Positions 18,480 to 26,478 of a stretch of DNA of 62,777 nucleotides are shown here, piece by piece. Made by a program: the position numbers and the translations under genes. The notes beneath the pieces were generated by a model. It was not told where the DNA came from. It searched no databases and worked only from the letters and a program-made list of their open reading frames with translations. The first letter of the stretch is position 1. Each line of letters begins with the position of its first letter. This stretch comes from Betaproteobacteria bacterium (GTDB lineage: Bacteria > Pseudomonadota > Gammaproteobacteria > Burkholderiales > Rhodocyclaceae), in the NCBI GenBank assembly GCA_016208415.1, contig JACQYB010000007.1, forward strand, positions 36,210-98,986. Reading direction: 5' to 3'.

Positions 18480-20798
18480 TCAGTAGCTCGCCAGCACGCC
18501 GCCCATCACCTCGGCGCCGGCGTTGTTGACCTTGTGGGCGAGTTCTTCGACGGCGGGCAGGGGTGTCTGGTCCTGCCGTGCAAGCACCAGGGCGGCGCCA
18601 CACCAGCCGGTGATGATCTGGGCGTCGGCGCCTTCCTCGAAGGCGGGGGTATCGAGGATGATGACGTCGAAAACCTGATGCAGTAGCTGGATGGCGTTGC
18701 CGAAGGCCTGGCGCGCGAGCAGTTCCTGGGGGTTGGGAGGGATGGCGCCTACGGGCAGAACGCAGAGGTTGCGCAGGCCCGGGACAGGCTGGAGCACCTT
18801 GGCGTCGCGCCGGCCGGAAAGCAAGGTGGAGAGGCCCAACTGGTTGCTGACGCCGAACAGCCGGTGTTGGGAGGGGTTGCGCATGTCGGCGTCGATGACG
18901 AGGGTGTTTTCGCCCATTTGGGCGAAAGCGACCGCCAGGTTGGCGGCCAGCACGCTGCGGCCTTCGCCGCGACGGGGGCTGACCACGGCGACCACCTTGC
19001 GCTGGGTCTGGCCGTTGCGCCAGCGCATGACCATTTCGCTGCGCAGGGCGCGGATCTGCTCGGCGGCGTGACCGAAGGGTTTGTTTGCCAGCGCCACTTC
19101 CTCGGAGATGCGGCTGTCTTCGTCTTCCATGTAGGAGAAGCCGAACTGCTGGGAAAGGGCCTGGGTGAGGTCGCGCTCTGTGACCATGCCCAAGTGCAGG
19201 GCGGCGTCGCCGAAGCGCAGACCTTTCTCCCGCTGCAGAGTGAGGATCTGCTCTTCGTCCTGGGCGGAGAGCTTGCCGTTTTCGCGCAGGATGGTGCCTA
19301 TCATGCGGTCGTGGTAGGGCACATTGCCGGCGGGGATGATCTGGGGGCCGTGGGAAAATTCGTGCGCGCCGAAGGACGGCTGAGGACCGGCTGGGCCTGA
19401 CCTTTCCGGCGGTCCGCTCAATGCCTTGCGTCTGAACAGGCGGGGCGGAAGGCGGGGGCCAGCGGAGAGTAGTCCGAGCACCGGGGCATGGAGGACAGCG
19501 GCCAAGTCTTCGGCGGAGCGCGGGCGGCGGTCGAGTATCTCCATGGCCAGACCAGAACCGACGGCGAGCATGGAGCCAAGGAAAACGGCAAGCGCCATGT
19601 TGAGCAGGAGTTTGGGCCGCGAGTGCTCCACGGGCTCGACCGCGGGGGTAAGCACGGAGATATTGGTCTGGCTCACCTGGCTTTCCAGGCTGGCCTGAGC
19701 CAGGCGCTGGGCCACGCCGTCGTAGGCCTTCTGGGCGTTGTCGCGTTCTTGCTGCAGGCCGACGAGTTCGTCACGCTGGTGCTTGATCTCAAGCACCCGG
19801 GCGCGCTGCTTTTCGAGGGCGGCACGAACTTCGGCCTCGCGCTGGACATTGACACGGTTTGTGGTGCCCACGCCGCCCGACACGCGGGCTGACTCGGACT
19901 GTACCCGGGCGCGCAGGGCGTCAAGTTCGGCCGCGGTGCGGATGCTTTCCGGGTGGTTCGGACCATAGCGGGCCTGTTGCTCCTGGCGTTTGGCCTCCAG
20001 CCGGGCGAGTTCGGCTTTCAGATTCTGGATGAGGGGGTTCTGCAGGACCTCCGGCATGATCTCGCTGTTTGCATGGGCCTGCCCGCTGCGGGCGCGGCTT
20101 TCGGCCGCGAAACCCTGCACGGCCACAAGGTCGATCGTGAGTTGTTGGAGGCGCGCATTTTCAACGTCCAGGCGCTCATCGGCGGAAATGATGCCCTTCT
20201 CGCGCTGATAGGCGGTGAGCTTGGCCTGGGCGGCTTCTAGCTGGTCGCGCAAGACCTTGATGCGCTGGTCGAAGGAGGCTGCGTATTCCTTGGCGGGGTC
20301 GACGCGCAAGCCCACGTTGGCATCGATGTAGGCGCGGGCGAAGGCATTGGCGATCACCGCCGCAAACTGGGGCTCCTTCGACGTGTAGGTGAGGCCGATG
20401 ACGTTGCTCTCGCGGGATGGCTTTACGTCCAGGTACTTCTGCAGGAGATCCGCGAGCCACACGGAGATGGAACCCTTGCCCTCCGTGTCTTCCTGCCACT
20501 GTTCGCGGACCAATGGACTTTCGTCGAGCTTGAGGCCCTTGACCACGCGCAGGGCAACGGCCTGGCTCTTGATGATGTCCACCTGGGTGGCCATGTAGGC
20601 GGGCTGGGCCATGGCGGGAAGGAATATGCCCGCGACAGGATCTGGGGATTTCACGTCCACCACTACCGAGACCGTGGCGGAGTACTGCTTGGGAAGTACC
20701 AGGCTGACGACAAGCGTGGTCAGGATCACAAGCGAGAACACCATCAGCGCGAACCGGCGCCGGGCCTTGAGGATGAGTAGGAACTGGCTGAAATTCAT
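18480..20798 (-). CDS. Fused EpsF chain-length determinant and EpsG tyrosine-kinase-like protein
   Basis: 772 aa. Residues 1-430 are a Wzz/EpsF protein: an N-terminal transmembrane helix (FALMVFSLVILTTLVVSLVL), a long periplasmic coiled coil (LRDQLEAAQAKLTAYQREKG) and a second membrane helix (LLLNMALAVFLGSMLAVGSG). A Pro-rich linker leads to an MshEN-like segment (about 500-565, IGTILRENGKLSAQDEEQIL) and an EpsG-type P-loop ATPase (about 595-772). Its Walker A reads RRGEGRSVLAANLA, with Arg replacing the usual Lys, as I recall for EpsG proteins; Walker A' is LVIDADMRNP. In related loci epsF and epsG are usually separate genes. It should set polymer length at the inner membrane. Confidence 0.85.
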   Translation of the reverse strand: MNFSQFLLILKARRRFALMVFSLVILTTLVVSLVLPKQYSATVSVVVDVKSPDPVAGIFLPAMAQPAYMATQVDIIKSQAVALRVVKGLKLDESPLVREQWQEDTEGKGSISVWLADLLQKYLDVKPSRESNVIGLTYTSKEPQFAAVIANAFARAYIDANVGLRVDPAKEYAASFDQRIKVLRDQLEAAQAKLTAYQREKGIISADERLDVENARLQQLTIDLVAVQGFAAESRARSGQAHANSEIMPEVLQNPLIQNLKAELARLEAKRQEQQARYGPNHPESIRTAAELDALRARVQSESARVSGGVGTTNRVNVQREAEVRAALEKQRARVLEIKHQRDELVGLQQERDNAQKAYDGVAQRLAQASLESQVSQTNISVLTPAVEPVEHSRPKLLLNMALAVFLGSMLAVGSGLAMEILDRRPRSAEDLAAVLHAPVLGLLSAGPRLPPRLFRRKALSGPPERSGPAGPQPSFGAHEFSHGPQIIPAGNVPYHDRMIGTILRENGKLSAQDEEQILTLQREKGLRFGDAALHLGMVTERDLTQALSQQFGFSYMEDEDSRISEEVALANKPFGHAAEQIRALRSEMVMRWRNGQTQRKVVAVVSPRRGEGRSVLAANLAVAFAQMGENTLVIDADMRNPSQHRLFGVSNQLGLSTLLSGRRDAKVLQPVPGLRNLCVLPVGAIPPNPQELLARQAFGNAIQLLHQVFDVIILDTPAFEEGADAQIITGWCGAALVLARQDQTPLPAVEELAHKVNNAGAEVMGGVLASY

Positions 20799-20926
20799 GT
20801 GCTTCCCCGGCTGAACGCTGTTGCCGATCCCGCCATTCGCCTACAAGGGCCGGCAAACCCCCATTGGAGCGATTAAACCTAGCGAAATAAACCTGGCACG
20901 GATGCTCTCCGCGCCAGGCAAGCGAA

Positions 20927-21865
20927 TTACTTCAAACCTTTCAGCCCGCGCTCCAGATTCGCGGCGTCATCCGCCCGGGCCGGGGGCACAGCCGCCGCTT
21001 CGCCCTTGGCAGGGGGTGCCGGCATGGTGCCGGTGTATTCCACCTTGGCTTGTTCGCGCAGACGTGTGACTTCAGCCTTGAGCTTTTCGGCGCGCTCGGT
21101 GTTCATGAGCATCTGGCCGATGACGGGCCTCGCGGCCGCCTCGACAAGAGGCGCCGGTTGCGAGGAAATCACCCGCACGACGTAGGCGCCCTGCCCGGCG
21201 CGCACGACAGTAGCCTGGCCGTCGCGCAGGGCGTGCACCCGCGGCAACAGTTCCATGGGGAATTGTTCGGCAAAACGGGTCGCCGCATTGCGCTGGAAGA
21301 AGACGTCCTGTGCTTTCAGCTTCGCGGCCACGTCGTCGAAGGATCTGGCGGCTGCCAGGGATTCCTGAAGTGCGGCAAGGCCCTGGGCGTCGATGTTCGC
21401 GACCTGAATTTCTTCGACATTGTAGAAGCGCCGATCCTTGAACAAAGCCGGGTTGCGGGCATAGTAGTCCGCGATCGCCGAATCAGCCGGCTTTTCGGGC
21501 CGGGAAACCTTCTTGTCCAGATAGGCGCGGGCAAGGACGTCGCGGCGGGCGCTTTCCATCGCCTGCATCACGTTGGGATCGCGATCCAGCTTCTCTTCGA
21601 CGGCCTTCTGTAGCAGGATCTCCTGGTCAATGAGCCGCTCAAGGATCTGTGAGCGCAGCTTCTCCGCTTGTTCCTTGCTGGAAACGGAGATCCCGCCGGC
21701 AAGGCTGTTGAGTTGGTGCACGGTCAATTCCGTGCCATTCACCTTGGCAACCACCTGGGAGGCCGTCTTCGCAGCGGCACCCTCTTTCTTGTCGCTGCAG
21801 CCGGTGGACAACACCATGGCGAGCACCACCCAGGACAACACACTGAATCGATGTGGAAAGTTCAT
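20927..21865 (-). CDS. epsD: EpsD-family peptidyl-prolyl isomerase lipoprotein
   Basis: 312 aa, exported lipoprotein: hydrophobic leader then lipobox LSTGC with Cys23 as lipidation site. The SurA/PrsA-like body has the N-terminal chaperone helices (VNGTELTVHQLN, SQILERLIDQEILLQKAVEE) and a parvulin-like C-terminal region (ALFKDRRFYNVEEIQV through GQGAYVVRVISSQPAPL). EpsD proteins occur with EpsF/EpsG and exosortases and probably help fold secreted components. ATG 21865 is chosen because GAGGTG lies just upstream; the GTG two codons earlier is part of that site. It precedes the epsF-epsG fusion by about 130 bp. Confidence 0.85.
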   Translation of the reverse strand: MNFPHRFSVLSWVVLAMVLSTGCSDKKEGAAAKTASQVVAKVNGTELTVHQLNSLAGGISVSSKEQAEKLRSQILERLIDQEILLQKAVEEKLDRDPNVMQAMESARRDVLARAYLDKKVSRPEKPADSAIADYYARNPALFKDRRFYNVEEIQVANIDAQGLAALQESLAAARSFDDVAAKLKAQDVFFQRNAATRFAEQFPMELLPRVHALRDGQATVVRAGQGAYVVRVISSQPAPLVEAAARPVIGQMLMNTERAEKLKAEVTRLREQAKVEYTGTMPAPPAKGEAAAVPPARADDAANLERGLKGLK

Positions 21866-21920
21866 TTGCACCTCATTCCTACCCCGGGATGAAACGCGCC
21901 CGAGGCGGTTTCAACAAAAC

Positions 21921-21950
21921 CGTCGGTCGCGGGCGTATCCACGACCGACG
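21921..21950. promoter_or_regulatory. Inverted repeat upstream of epsD
   Basis: Perfect 9-bp arms CGTCGGTCG and CGACCGACG separated by 12 bp, centred about 70 bp upstream of the epsD start. The position fits an operator for a dimeric regulator of the exopolysaccharide operon, or an RNA hairpin in the leader. No regulator gene is present nearby to support a specific assignment. Confidence 0.4.
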
Positions 21951-22100
21951 CATATGATGGACCAACGCTCCCCACTACCGCGTTAAGTTTGTCACGGGAG
22001 TGCGTCATTTGATTCCGGGGGTGGGAGCAGAGCATTAGCGGCCGCTTGGCGGTGGCGTGCCACCTAAAGCTGCACCTAAAGCCAGACAAACCGGCCGTAC

Positions 22101-22129
22101 AAAAAAAGAAGGCGGGGGAAACCCCCGCC
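22101..22129 (-). terminator. Rho-independent terminator after the first PEP-CTERM gene
   Basis: Stem GGCGGGGG/CCCCCGCC around a short AAA/TTT loop (22111-22129), followed in the minus-strand direction by a run ending TTCTTTTTTT. It lies 20-50 bp past the PEP-CTERM stop at 22152, so it ends that transcript before epsD. Confidence 0.85.
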
Positions 22130-22151
22130 CGCGATCTAACCGCCGTACGCT

Positions 22152-22739
22152 TTACGCGGCCATGTCGCGCCGGCGACGAGCGACGAAGCCGAGCATGCCC
22201 AGACCGGCCAGGAGCATGGCCCACTCGTGCGGCTCCGGCACCGCGGAGATGGTGACGTTGTACACGCTGCCCACGCTACCCGTGGCGGTACCGTCAACCT
22301 GCACCCAGAAGTAGGTCCAGACATTGCTGCCCAACGGATCCAGGGAGGGAAGCGTGGTGTTGAACGTTGCACCGCTCAATGCGGGGAATGCCTGAGAGCC
22401 GAGCAGAGTGCCGGCTTGCGAGAACAGGCTCACCGTGCCCGCGCCCATCGTAAAGAACGGCGCAACGTTCGTAGGCGTAAAGCTCACGTAGATCGGAGTG
22501 GTCACGCTATACGACTGTGCGGGTGCCTTGGTAACGTCGAAGAAGAAGCGATCGGTGAAGGCACCAGGCCCGACGAACACATCCTTCGACAGGTCGAAGG
22601 CTGGGAACGCAGGTGCGGTGACCGGGAGGCCGTCGTCCAGCGAGTAGTTGGCGGCCAAGGCCGGCCCCGCCGAAAGCAGCGCCGCAGCAGCGGCCGCCGT
22701 CGCCACAAACTTCATCAGCTTCGAAAGTAAAGTACTCAT
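22152..22739 (-). CDS. PEP-CTERM sorting domain protein 1
   Basis: 195 aa. Signal peptide (LMKFVATAAAAAALLSAGPALA), a beta-rich secreted body, and a C-terminal sorting signal: VPEPHEW, then the hydrophobic stretch AMLLAGLGMLGFVA and the basic tail RRRRD. The PEP motif reads PEPHEW, as in the other two PEP-CTERM proteins here. It is a presumed XrtB substrate anchored to, or released at, the cell surface with the exopolysaccharide. The body has no recognisable enzyme motif. ATG 22739 has GTGGGG about 8 nt upstream. It has its own terminator and probably its own promoter. Confidence 0.9.
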   Translation of the reverse strand: MSTLLSKLMKFVATAAAAAALLSAGPALAANYSLDDGLPVTAPAFPAFDLSKDVFVGPGAFTDRFFFDVTKAPAQSYSVTTPIYVSFTPTNVAPFFTMGAGTVSLFSQAGTLLGSQAFPALSGATFNTTLPSLDPLGSNVWTYFWVQVDGTATGSVGSVYNVTISAVPEPHEWAMLLAGLGMLGFVARRRRDMAA

Positions 22740-22964
22740 GATAGATCCCCACGTTGAGTTACAGGTCAAATGCTCGGCGGGAGATGCCCCGACTTGCGGT
22801 GAAACTTTAGCTTTCAGGGCCATCTGCCGCAATTAGCCCGAATGATTAGTCCTTCTTTCCAGTCGTCTCATCCCCCTTCACCACCGGCGGACCGCTGCAG
22901 GTCATTATCGGCGCACGGAAGCTGCTTGCATGTGATGAATTCCTCACCGAATCACCCGCTCTTG

Positions 22965-23410
22965 GCCGGGCACTTCACAGTGGAGAGCCAATTGCGCAAA
23001 GTATGTATAGCGCGCCCGAATACACTCCGCAATTGTTCGTACGACGTACCCCTAATGGGTGTAGTCGTCACCCACTGCGCGGAATGTCGTCGCAAAGGGT
23101 ATGAGCGGCCACCGTATCGGCCAAGATCGTCAGCGCGCTGACAGTGATAGGCCGCCGTATCGGTAATGGATGAAACACCAGCGAGCACACGCCTGGCGGC
23201 CTCGATGTCCTGATCGCGCTTGGTGAGCCATGGGCCGGCAGGCCGTGCGTAGTCGTCGGCAATGAAACGGGCGTCCCTCACGCCTGATCCCGTGGAGAAG
23301 GGATGCCACTGCCCGTTCCTCCTTGGCAAATTCGTCGCGTGCTCTTCGTACGGGATTCCCGGCCCGAAGAGGCCACGGTACGCAGCCCTGGCGTGATGGC
23401 AGGCAGGCTG
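22965..23410 (-). pseudogene. Decayed MNT/HEPN toxin-antitoxin module
   Basis: Fragments in shifting frames match the intact pair at 17030-17735. ARAAYRGLFGPGIPYE (near 23395) matches the nucleotidyltransferase. WLTKRDQDIEAARRVLAG and SSITDTAAYHCQRA (near 23230-23140) match the HEPN N-terminus. TILADTVAAHTLCDD (near 23110) and FGRAIHTLRNWL (near 22990) look like later HEPN segments in other frames. The catalytic GS-x10-DxD part and the HEPN middle with its His motif are missing. It sits in the gap between two PEP-CTERM genes and cannot be functional. Confidence 0.75.
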
Positions 23411-23464
23411 GGAGCACTCCGGCAGGACGATGGACCCCGCCAGCCGGCCAGTGAGTGAGAGCAA

Positions 23465-23974
23465 TCAGACAGAAGCCGGAACTTGCACAGCCCGCCGCCG
23501 GCGGCGGGCCGACGCGACGACAATGCCCAAGCCGGCCAGCAGCAACACCCATTCGTGCGGTTCAGGCGCCGGAGAAGCGTGGAACTGGTACCAGCCATCG
23601 CGGGCGATGGGCGTGCCCCGTACCCTCAGTTTGTAGGTCTCGCCCGCCGTGAGCCCGAACGCGCTGTAGTTGTAGGTGCCTGGCGTCCAGTTCCAGGCGC
23701 TCAAGAGGTTGTTGCCGCTGTCGAGCAGGCGCAGCACGCCGCTGGCGCCGGGGGTAATGTTGGCGTAGTAGAAGTCGCCGGAGATGCCGTCGTGGCCCGA
23801 GGGCATGAGGAAGGTGTAGGTGTCGGTGAAGCCGGAGGCGCCGGTGCGATGGCGCAGGGTGCTGTCGTAGCCGGTGAACGGATCGGGTATCGTGAAGTTG
23901 TCGGCCGACGCCCGGCCGGGGAAGAGAAACACCAACAGCAGCCCCGCAAGCAGCGCGCGCATGGACGACGACAT
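23465..23974 (-). CDS. PEP-CTERM sorting domain protein 2
   Basis: 169 aa. Signal peptide (ALLAGLLLVFLFPGRASA), body with FTDTYTFLMPSGHDGISGDFY and GVLRLLDSGNNLLSAWNW, then the sorting signal PAPEPHEWVLLLAGLGIVVA and a basic RRRRR tail. It is a close paralogue of the protein encoded at 24959-25450, with collinear bodies and long identical stretches such as GHDGISGDFYYAN. ATG 23974 has AGGGGA about 6 nt upstream. Likely XrtB substrate; the beta-sandwich body may bind carbohydrate, but that is a guess. Confidence 0.9.
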   Translation of the reverse strand: MSSSMRALLAGLLLVFLFPGRASADNFTIPDPFTGYDSTLRHRTGASGFTDTYTFLMPSGHDGISGDFYYANITPGASGVLRLLDSGNNLLSAWNWTPGTYNYSAFGLTAGETYKLRVRGTPIARDGWYQFHASPAPEPHEWVLLLAGLGIVVASARRRRRAVQVPASV

Positions 23975-24054
23975 GGAAATCCCCTTGAGTGGATGAATAC
24001 ATTCTTTATGGGCATTCCATCATGCTGTCCATACCAACGCCATCCGACTTCCGG

Positions 24055-24077
24055 ATTAGCCCGTGTAAATATTTGTT
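24055..24077 (-). promoter_or_regulatory. Conserved element upstream of PEP-CTERM gene 2
   Basis: On the minus strand it reads ACAAATATTTACACGGGCTA, about 80-100 bp before the start. ACAAATATT-x-AC recurs upstream of PEP-CTERM gene 3 (25539-25549), and CGGGCTAAT recurs upstream of PEP-CTERM gene 1 (22832-22840). Such shared upstream DNA could be a promoter or activator site, or simply conserved because genes 2 and 3 are duplicates. Confidence 0.4.
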
Positions 24078-24221
24078 AGGGCCGGCGGACGTGCACTGCC
24101 CGGTGCAGTTGGGAGGGCGGCAAGACGAAAGTGCGGGCCAGGCGCGAGATGCTGCGGATACACGTATGCGCAAGGAGAGCGCCTACGGCGGCCGCATCGG
24201 TCAATGGCCGTCAGGCCTACG

Positions 24222-24552
24222 TCAGAGCAACACGAGCACGATGTTGTTGGTCGAGTCCAGATCGTGGATGGCGCGGGTGTTGGCCCGCAACATCGTTTCG
24301 ATGACGGTTGTGGAGCAGTTGCCCCGGCGGATCCACACTATTTTGGGAGGCGCGCCGTGAATCACGGCTGAGGTCGTAATAGTCGGAGTCCTTGGTGACG
24401 AGCGTATAGCCGAGTTCGGCGGCCGCAGACCAGATCCGTTGGTCGCTCTCCACCCCCAGTTCGAGTTGGTGCACGTGCGCCGATTCCGGGAAGACATCGG
24501 CAAGCTGATGCACCAGATGCGGGGACAGATTCTCGTCGAACAGCAGCTTCAC
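24222..24552 (-). pseudogene. DUF5615 PIN-like toxin, frameshifted
   Basis: The first frame gives a typical DUF5615 N-terminus: MKLLFDENLSPHLVHQLAD, VHQLELGVESDQRIWSAA and LVTKDSDYYDLS, including the acidic PIN-like active-site residues. The expected continuation VIHGAPPKIVWIRRGNCSTT, ending in VLL, is present but in another frame. A single extra base in the GG at 24366-24367 explains the break. As sequenced, the RNase-like toxin is truncated. It overlaps its DUF433 partner by 4 nt (ATGA). Confidence 0.8.
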
Positions 24553-24773
24553 GCCGCCACGGCCATGAGGTGACGCTCGCGATCAGCCGCGTAGGCAAGA
24601 CACGCGAGGATGTCTTCGGCGGTCAGGTAGGGAAAGTCGCGGAGGATATCTTCCTGCGTCATGCCCGAGGCGAGATACTCAAGCACGTCGAACACGGTGA
24701 TGCGAAGACCCCGGATACATGGCCTGCCCCCCCGTTTGCCCGGCTCGATGGTGATGATCTTGCGGTAGTCCAT
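24549..24773 (-). CDS. DUF433 antitoxin
   Basis: 74 aa DUF433 protein: GKRGGRPCIRGLRITVFDVL, then YLASGMTQEDILRDFPYLTA and EDILACLAYAADRE. DUF433 proteins pair with DUF5615 toxins and combine a small HTH-like fold with toxin binding, usually autoregulating the operon. ATG 24773 has a GGGAG about 7 nt upstream; Met 24791 is a weaker option. The stop overlaps the toxin start (ATGA). The antitoxin is intact although its toxin is frameshifted. Confidence 0.85.
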   Translation of the reverse strand: MDYRKIITIEPGKRGGRPCIRGLRITVFDVLEYLASGMTQEDILRDFPYLTAEDILACLAYAADRERHLMAVAA

Positions 24774-24958
24774 GTCTGGCTCCCCGAGCATTGGCCCTCT
24801 CGCAGGCAGTATAGCGAACCCGTGGTGGCGCGGGGCCAGGGTGGCCTTGCAACAGGATCACCGAGCCTTGCCCGTAACTGTAGCGCGCGCCAGTTGGTCC
24901 ATACCAGACGGACATGGCACTCGCGGTCCCGACCTGCCCGGCGGGGAGCCCGCCAGTC

Positions 24959-25450
24959 TCAGCCACAAGCACGTCGACGGCGCGCAACCAGCGCCAACAT
25001 TCCCAGGCCGGCGAGCATCAGCGCCCACTCGTGGGGTTCGGGCGCCGGGGTGGCGTGGAACTGGTACCAGCCATCGGCGGCGATGGGCGTGCCCCGCACC
25101 CGGATCTTGTATGTTTGGCCGGCGGTAAGGCCGAAGGCGCTGAAGCTGTAGGTGCCGGCTGGCCAGTCCCAGGCACTGAGGACGTTGTTGGTGTTGTCGA
25201 GCAGGCGCAGCACGCCGCTGGCGCCGGGGGTGAGGTTGGCGTAGTAGAAGTCGCCGGAGATGCCGTCGTGGCCGATGGGCAGCAGGAAGGTGTATGTGTC
25301 CGTGAAGTCGGTGGCCCCGGTACGGTGCCGCAGGGTGCTGTCGTAGCTGGTGAAGGGGTCGGGTATCGTGAAATCTCCGGCGAATGCCGGGCTGGAAAGC
25401 AGGACTGCGAGCCACAGGCGCGAGAGAACAGCGCGGAGCAGGGACGGCAT
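24959..25450 (-). CDS. PEP-CTERM sorting domain protein 3
   Basis: 163 aa. Signal peptide (SRLWLAVLLSSPAFA), body with FTDTYTFLLPIGHDGISGDF and GVLRLLDNTNNVLSAWDW, and the C-terminal signal PAPEPHEWALMLAGLGMLAL followed by RRRR. It is a paralogue of PEP-CTERM protein 2; the two were probably one gene before the TA modules accumulated between them. ATG 25450 is preferred because GGAG lies about 6 nt upstream; the frame extends to 25492 without a better start. It is the first gene of the leftward exosortase island. Presumed XrtB substrate. Confidence 0.9.
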   Translation of the reverse strand: MPSLLRAVLSRLWLAVLLSSPAFAGDFTIPDPFTSYDSTLRHRTGATDFTDTYTFLLPIGHDGISGDFYYANLTPGASGVLRLLDNTNNVLSAWDWPAGTYSFSAFGLTAGQTYKIRVRGTPIAADGWYQFHATPAPEPHEWALMLAGLGMLALVARRRRACG

Positions 25451-25538
25451 GACGATCTCCGGAAACGGGTGATATGCGTTTCGGGCATTCAATCATTGAT
25501 TCAGCCGATTTGCAATTCGACTTTGGGAGTAGTCTTCG

Positions 25539-25549
25539 TGAATATTTGT
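25539..25549 (-). promoter_or_regulatory. Conserved element upstream of PEP-CTERM gene 3
   Basis: The minus strand reads ACAAATATTCAC, matching the element upstream of PEP-CTERM gene 2 with one change, at nearly the same distance (about 90 bp) from the start codon. Confidence 0.35.
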
Positions 25550-25594
25550 CGCCTGTGGTGCAAGGGGATGGAGGCCCACCCAGCCGAAGCGTAA

Positions 25595-26272
25595 CGAAAC
25601 CCCCTGGAGACCTCCGGCGGCCTCGATTCCGCCACCGTTCTAGCCATCGCGGCCTCCGAGGGCTACGCCTGCCACGCCCTGTCCGTGGCCTACGGCCAGC
25701 GCCACGACGCCGAACTGGCCGCCGCGGCGCGGGTGGCGCTGGCGCTGGGCGCCCGCGTGCACCGGGTGGCCCATGTCGACCTGGGGCAGTTCGGCGGCTC
25801 GGCGCTCACGGATGTCTCCATCGCCGTGCCCACCGCGGGCGTGCAGCCGGGGATCCCGGCCACCTACGTGCCGGCGCGCAACACCATCCTGCTGTCGCTG
25901 GCGCTGGCCTGGGCGGAGGTGCTGGGGGCGGGCGACATCTTCGTCGGCGTGAATGCGGTGGATTACTCCGGCTATCCGGACTGCCGGCCGGAATTCATCC
26001 GCGCCTTCGAAGCGCTGGCCAACCTGGCCACCAGGGCGGCCGTCGAGGGCCGGCGGCTGCGGGTGCATGCGCCGCTCATCGAGCTTTCCAAGGCCCAGAT
26101 CATCGCCCGCGGCGTGGCGCTGGGAGTGGATTACGGGCTGACGGTGTCCTGCTACCAGGCGGACGCGCAGGGGCTTGCCTGCGGCCTGTGCGATGCCTGC
26201 CGGCTGCGCCGCGCGGGCTTCGAGGCCGCAGGGGTTGCGGACCCCACGCGCTATCGCGCTTCGGCGCGCTGA
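25595..26272 (+). pseudogene. queC: 7-cyano-7-deazaguanine synthase QueC, 5'-truncated
   Basis: QueC makes preQ0 for queuosine from carboxy-deazaguanine, ATP and ammonia. The PP-loop SGGLDSAT (25613 on), the long body with [17 protein letters not shown] and the zinc-binding C-terminus [21 protein letters not shown] are intact. The normal first ~10 residues (a Met followed by an AVVLL-type strand just before SGG) are absent. In frame upstream is TAA at 25592, preceded by an unrelated 8-codon frame from ATG 25568. No start codon precedes the PP-loop, so translation could begin only inside the protein (for example GTG near 25685), which would remove the ATP-binding site. Probably inactive. Confidence 0.75.
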
Positions 26273-26478
26273 ATCGCATTCCGGCCTCCGGCCGCGTCCC
26301 GCACGGGATGCCGTCCGCGAAAGCCCCCGCAGGGAACCCCGTGCATCGATTCGCATTATGGGGTGCCAAAATTACTTGATCCTTGTGCGCTGCGGCTTTT
26401 CTTAAAATTCACGGCATTTCATAAAGTTGGCTGCGCACCCCGGCGCAGCCCCACAAAATCCGAGACGGAGACGGACCC

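Noticed and set aside
22021-22080. TGGCAC on the minus strand as a possible sigma-54 -24 element upstream of epsD
   Set aside because: No GC/TTGC -12 element follows at the required spacing; the match is to half a site only.
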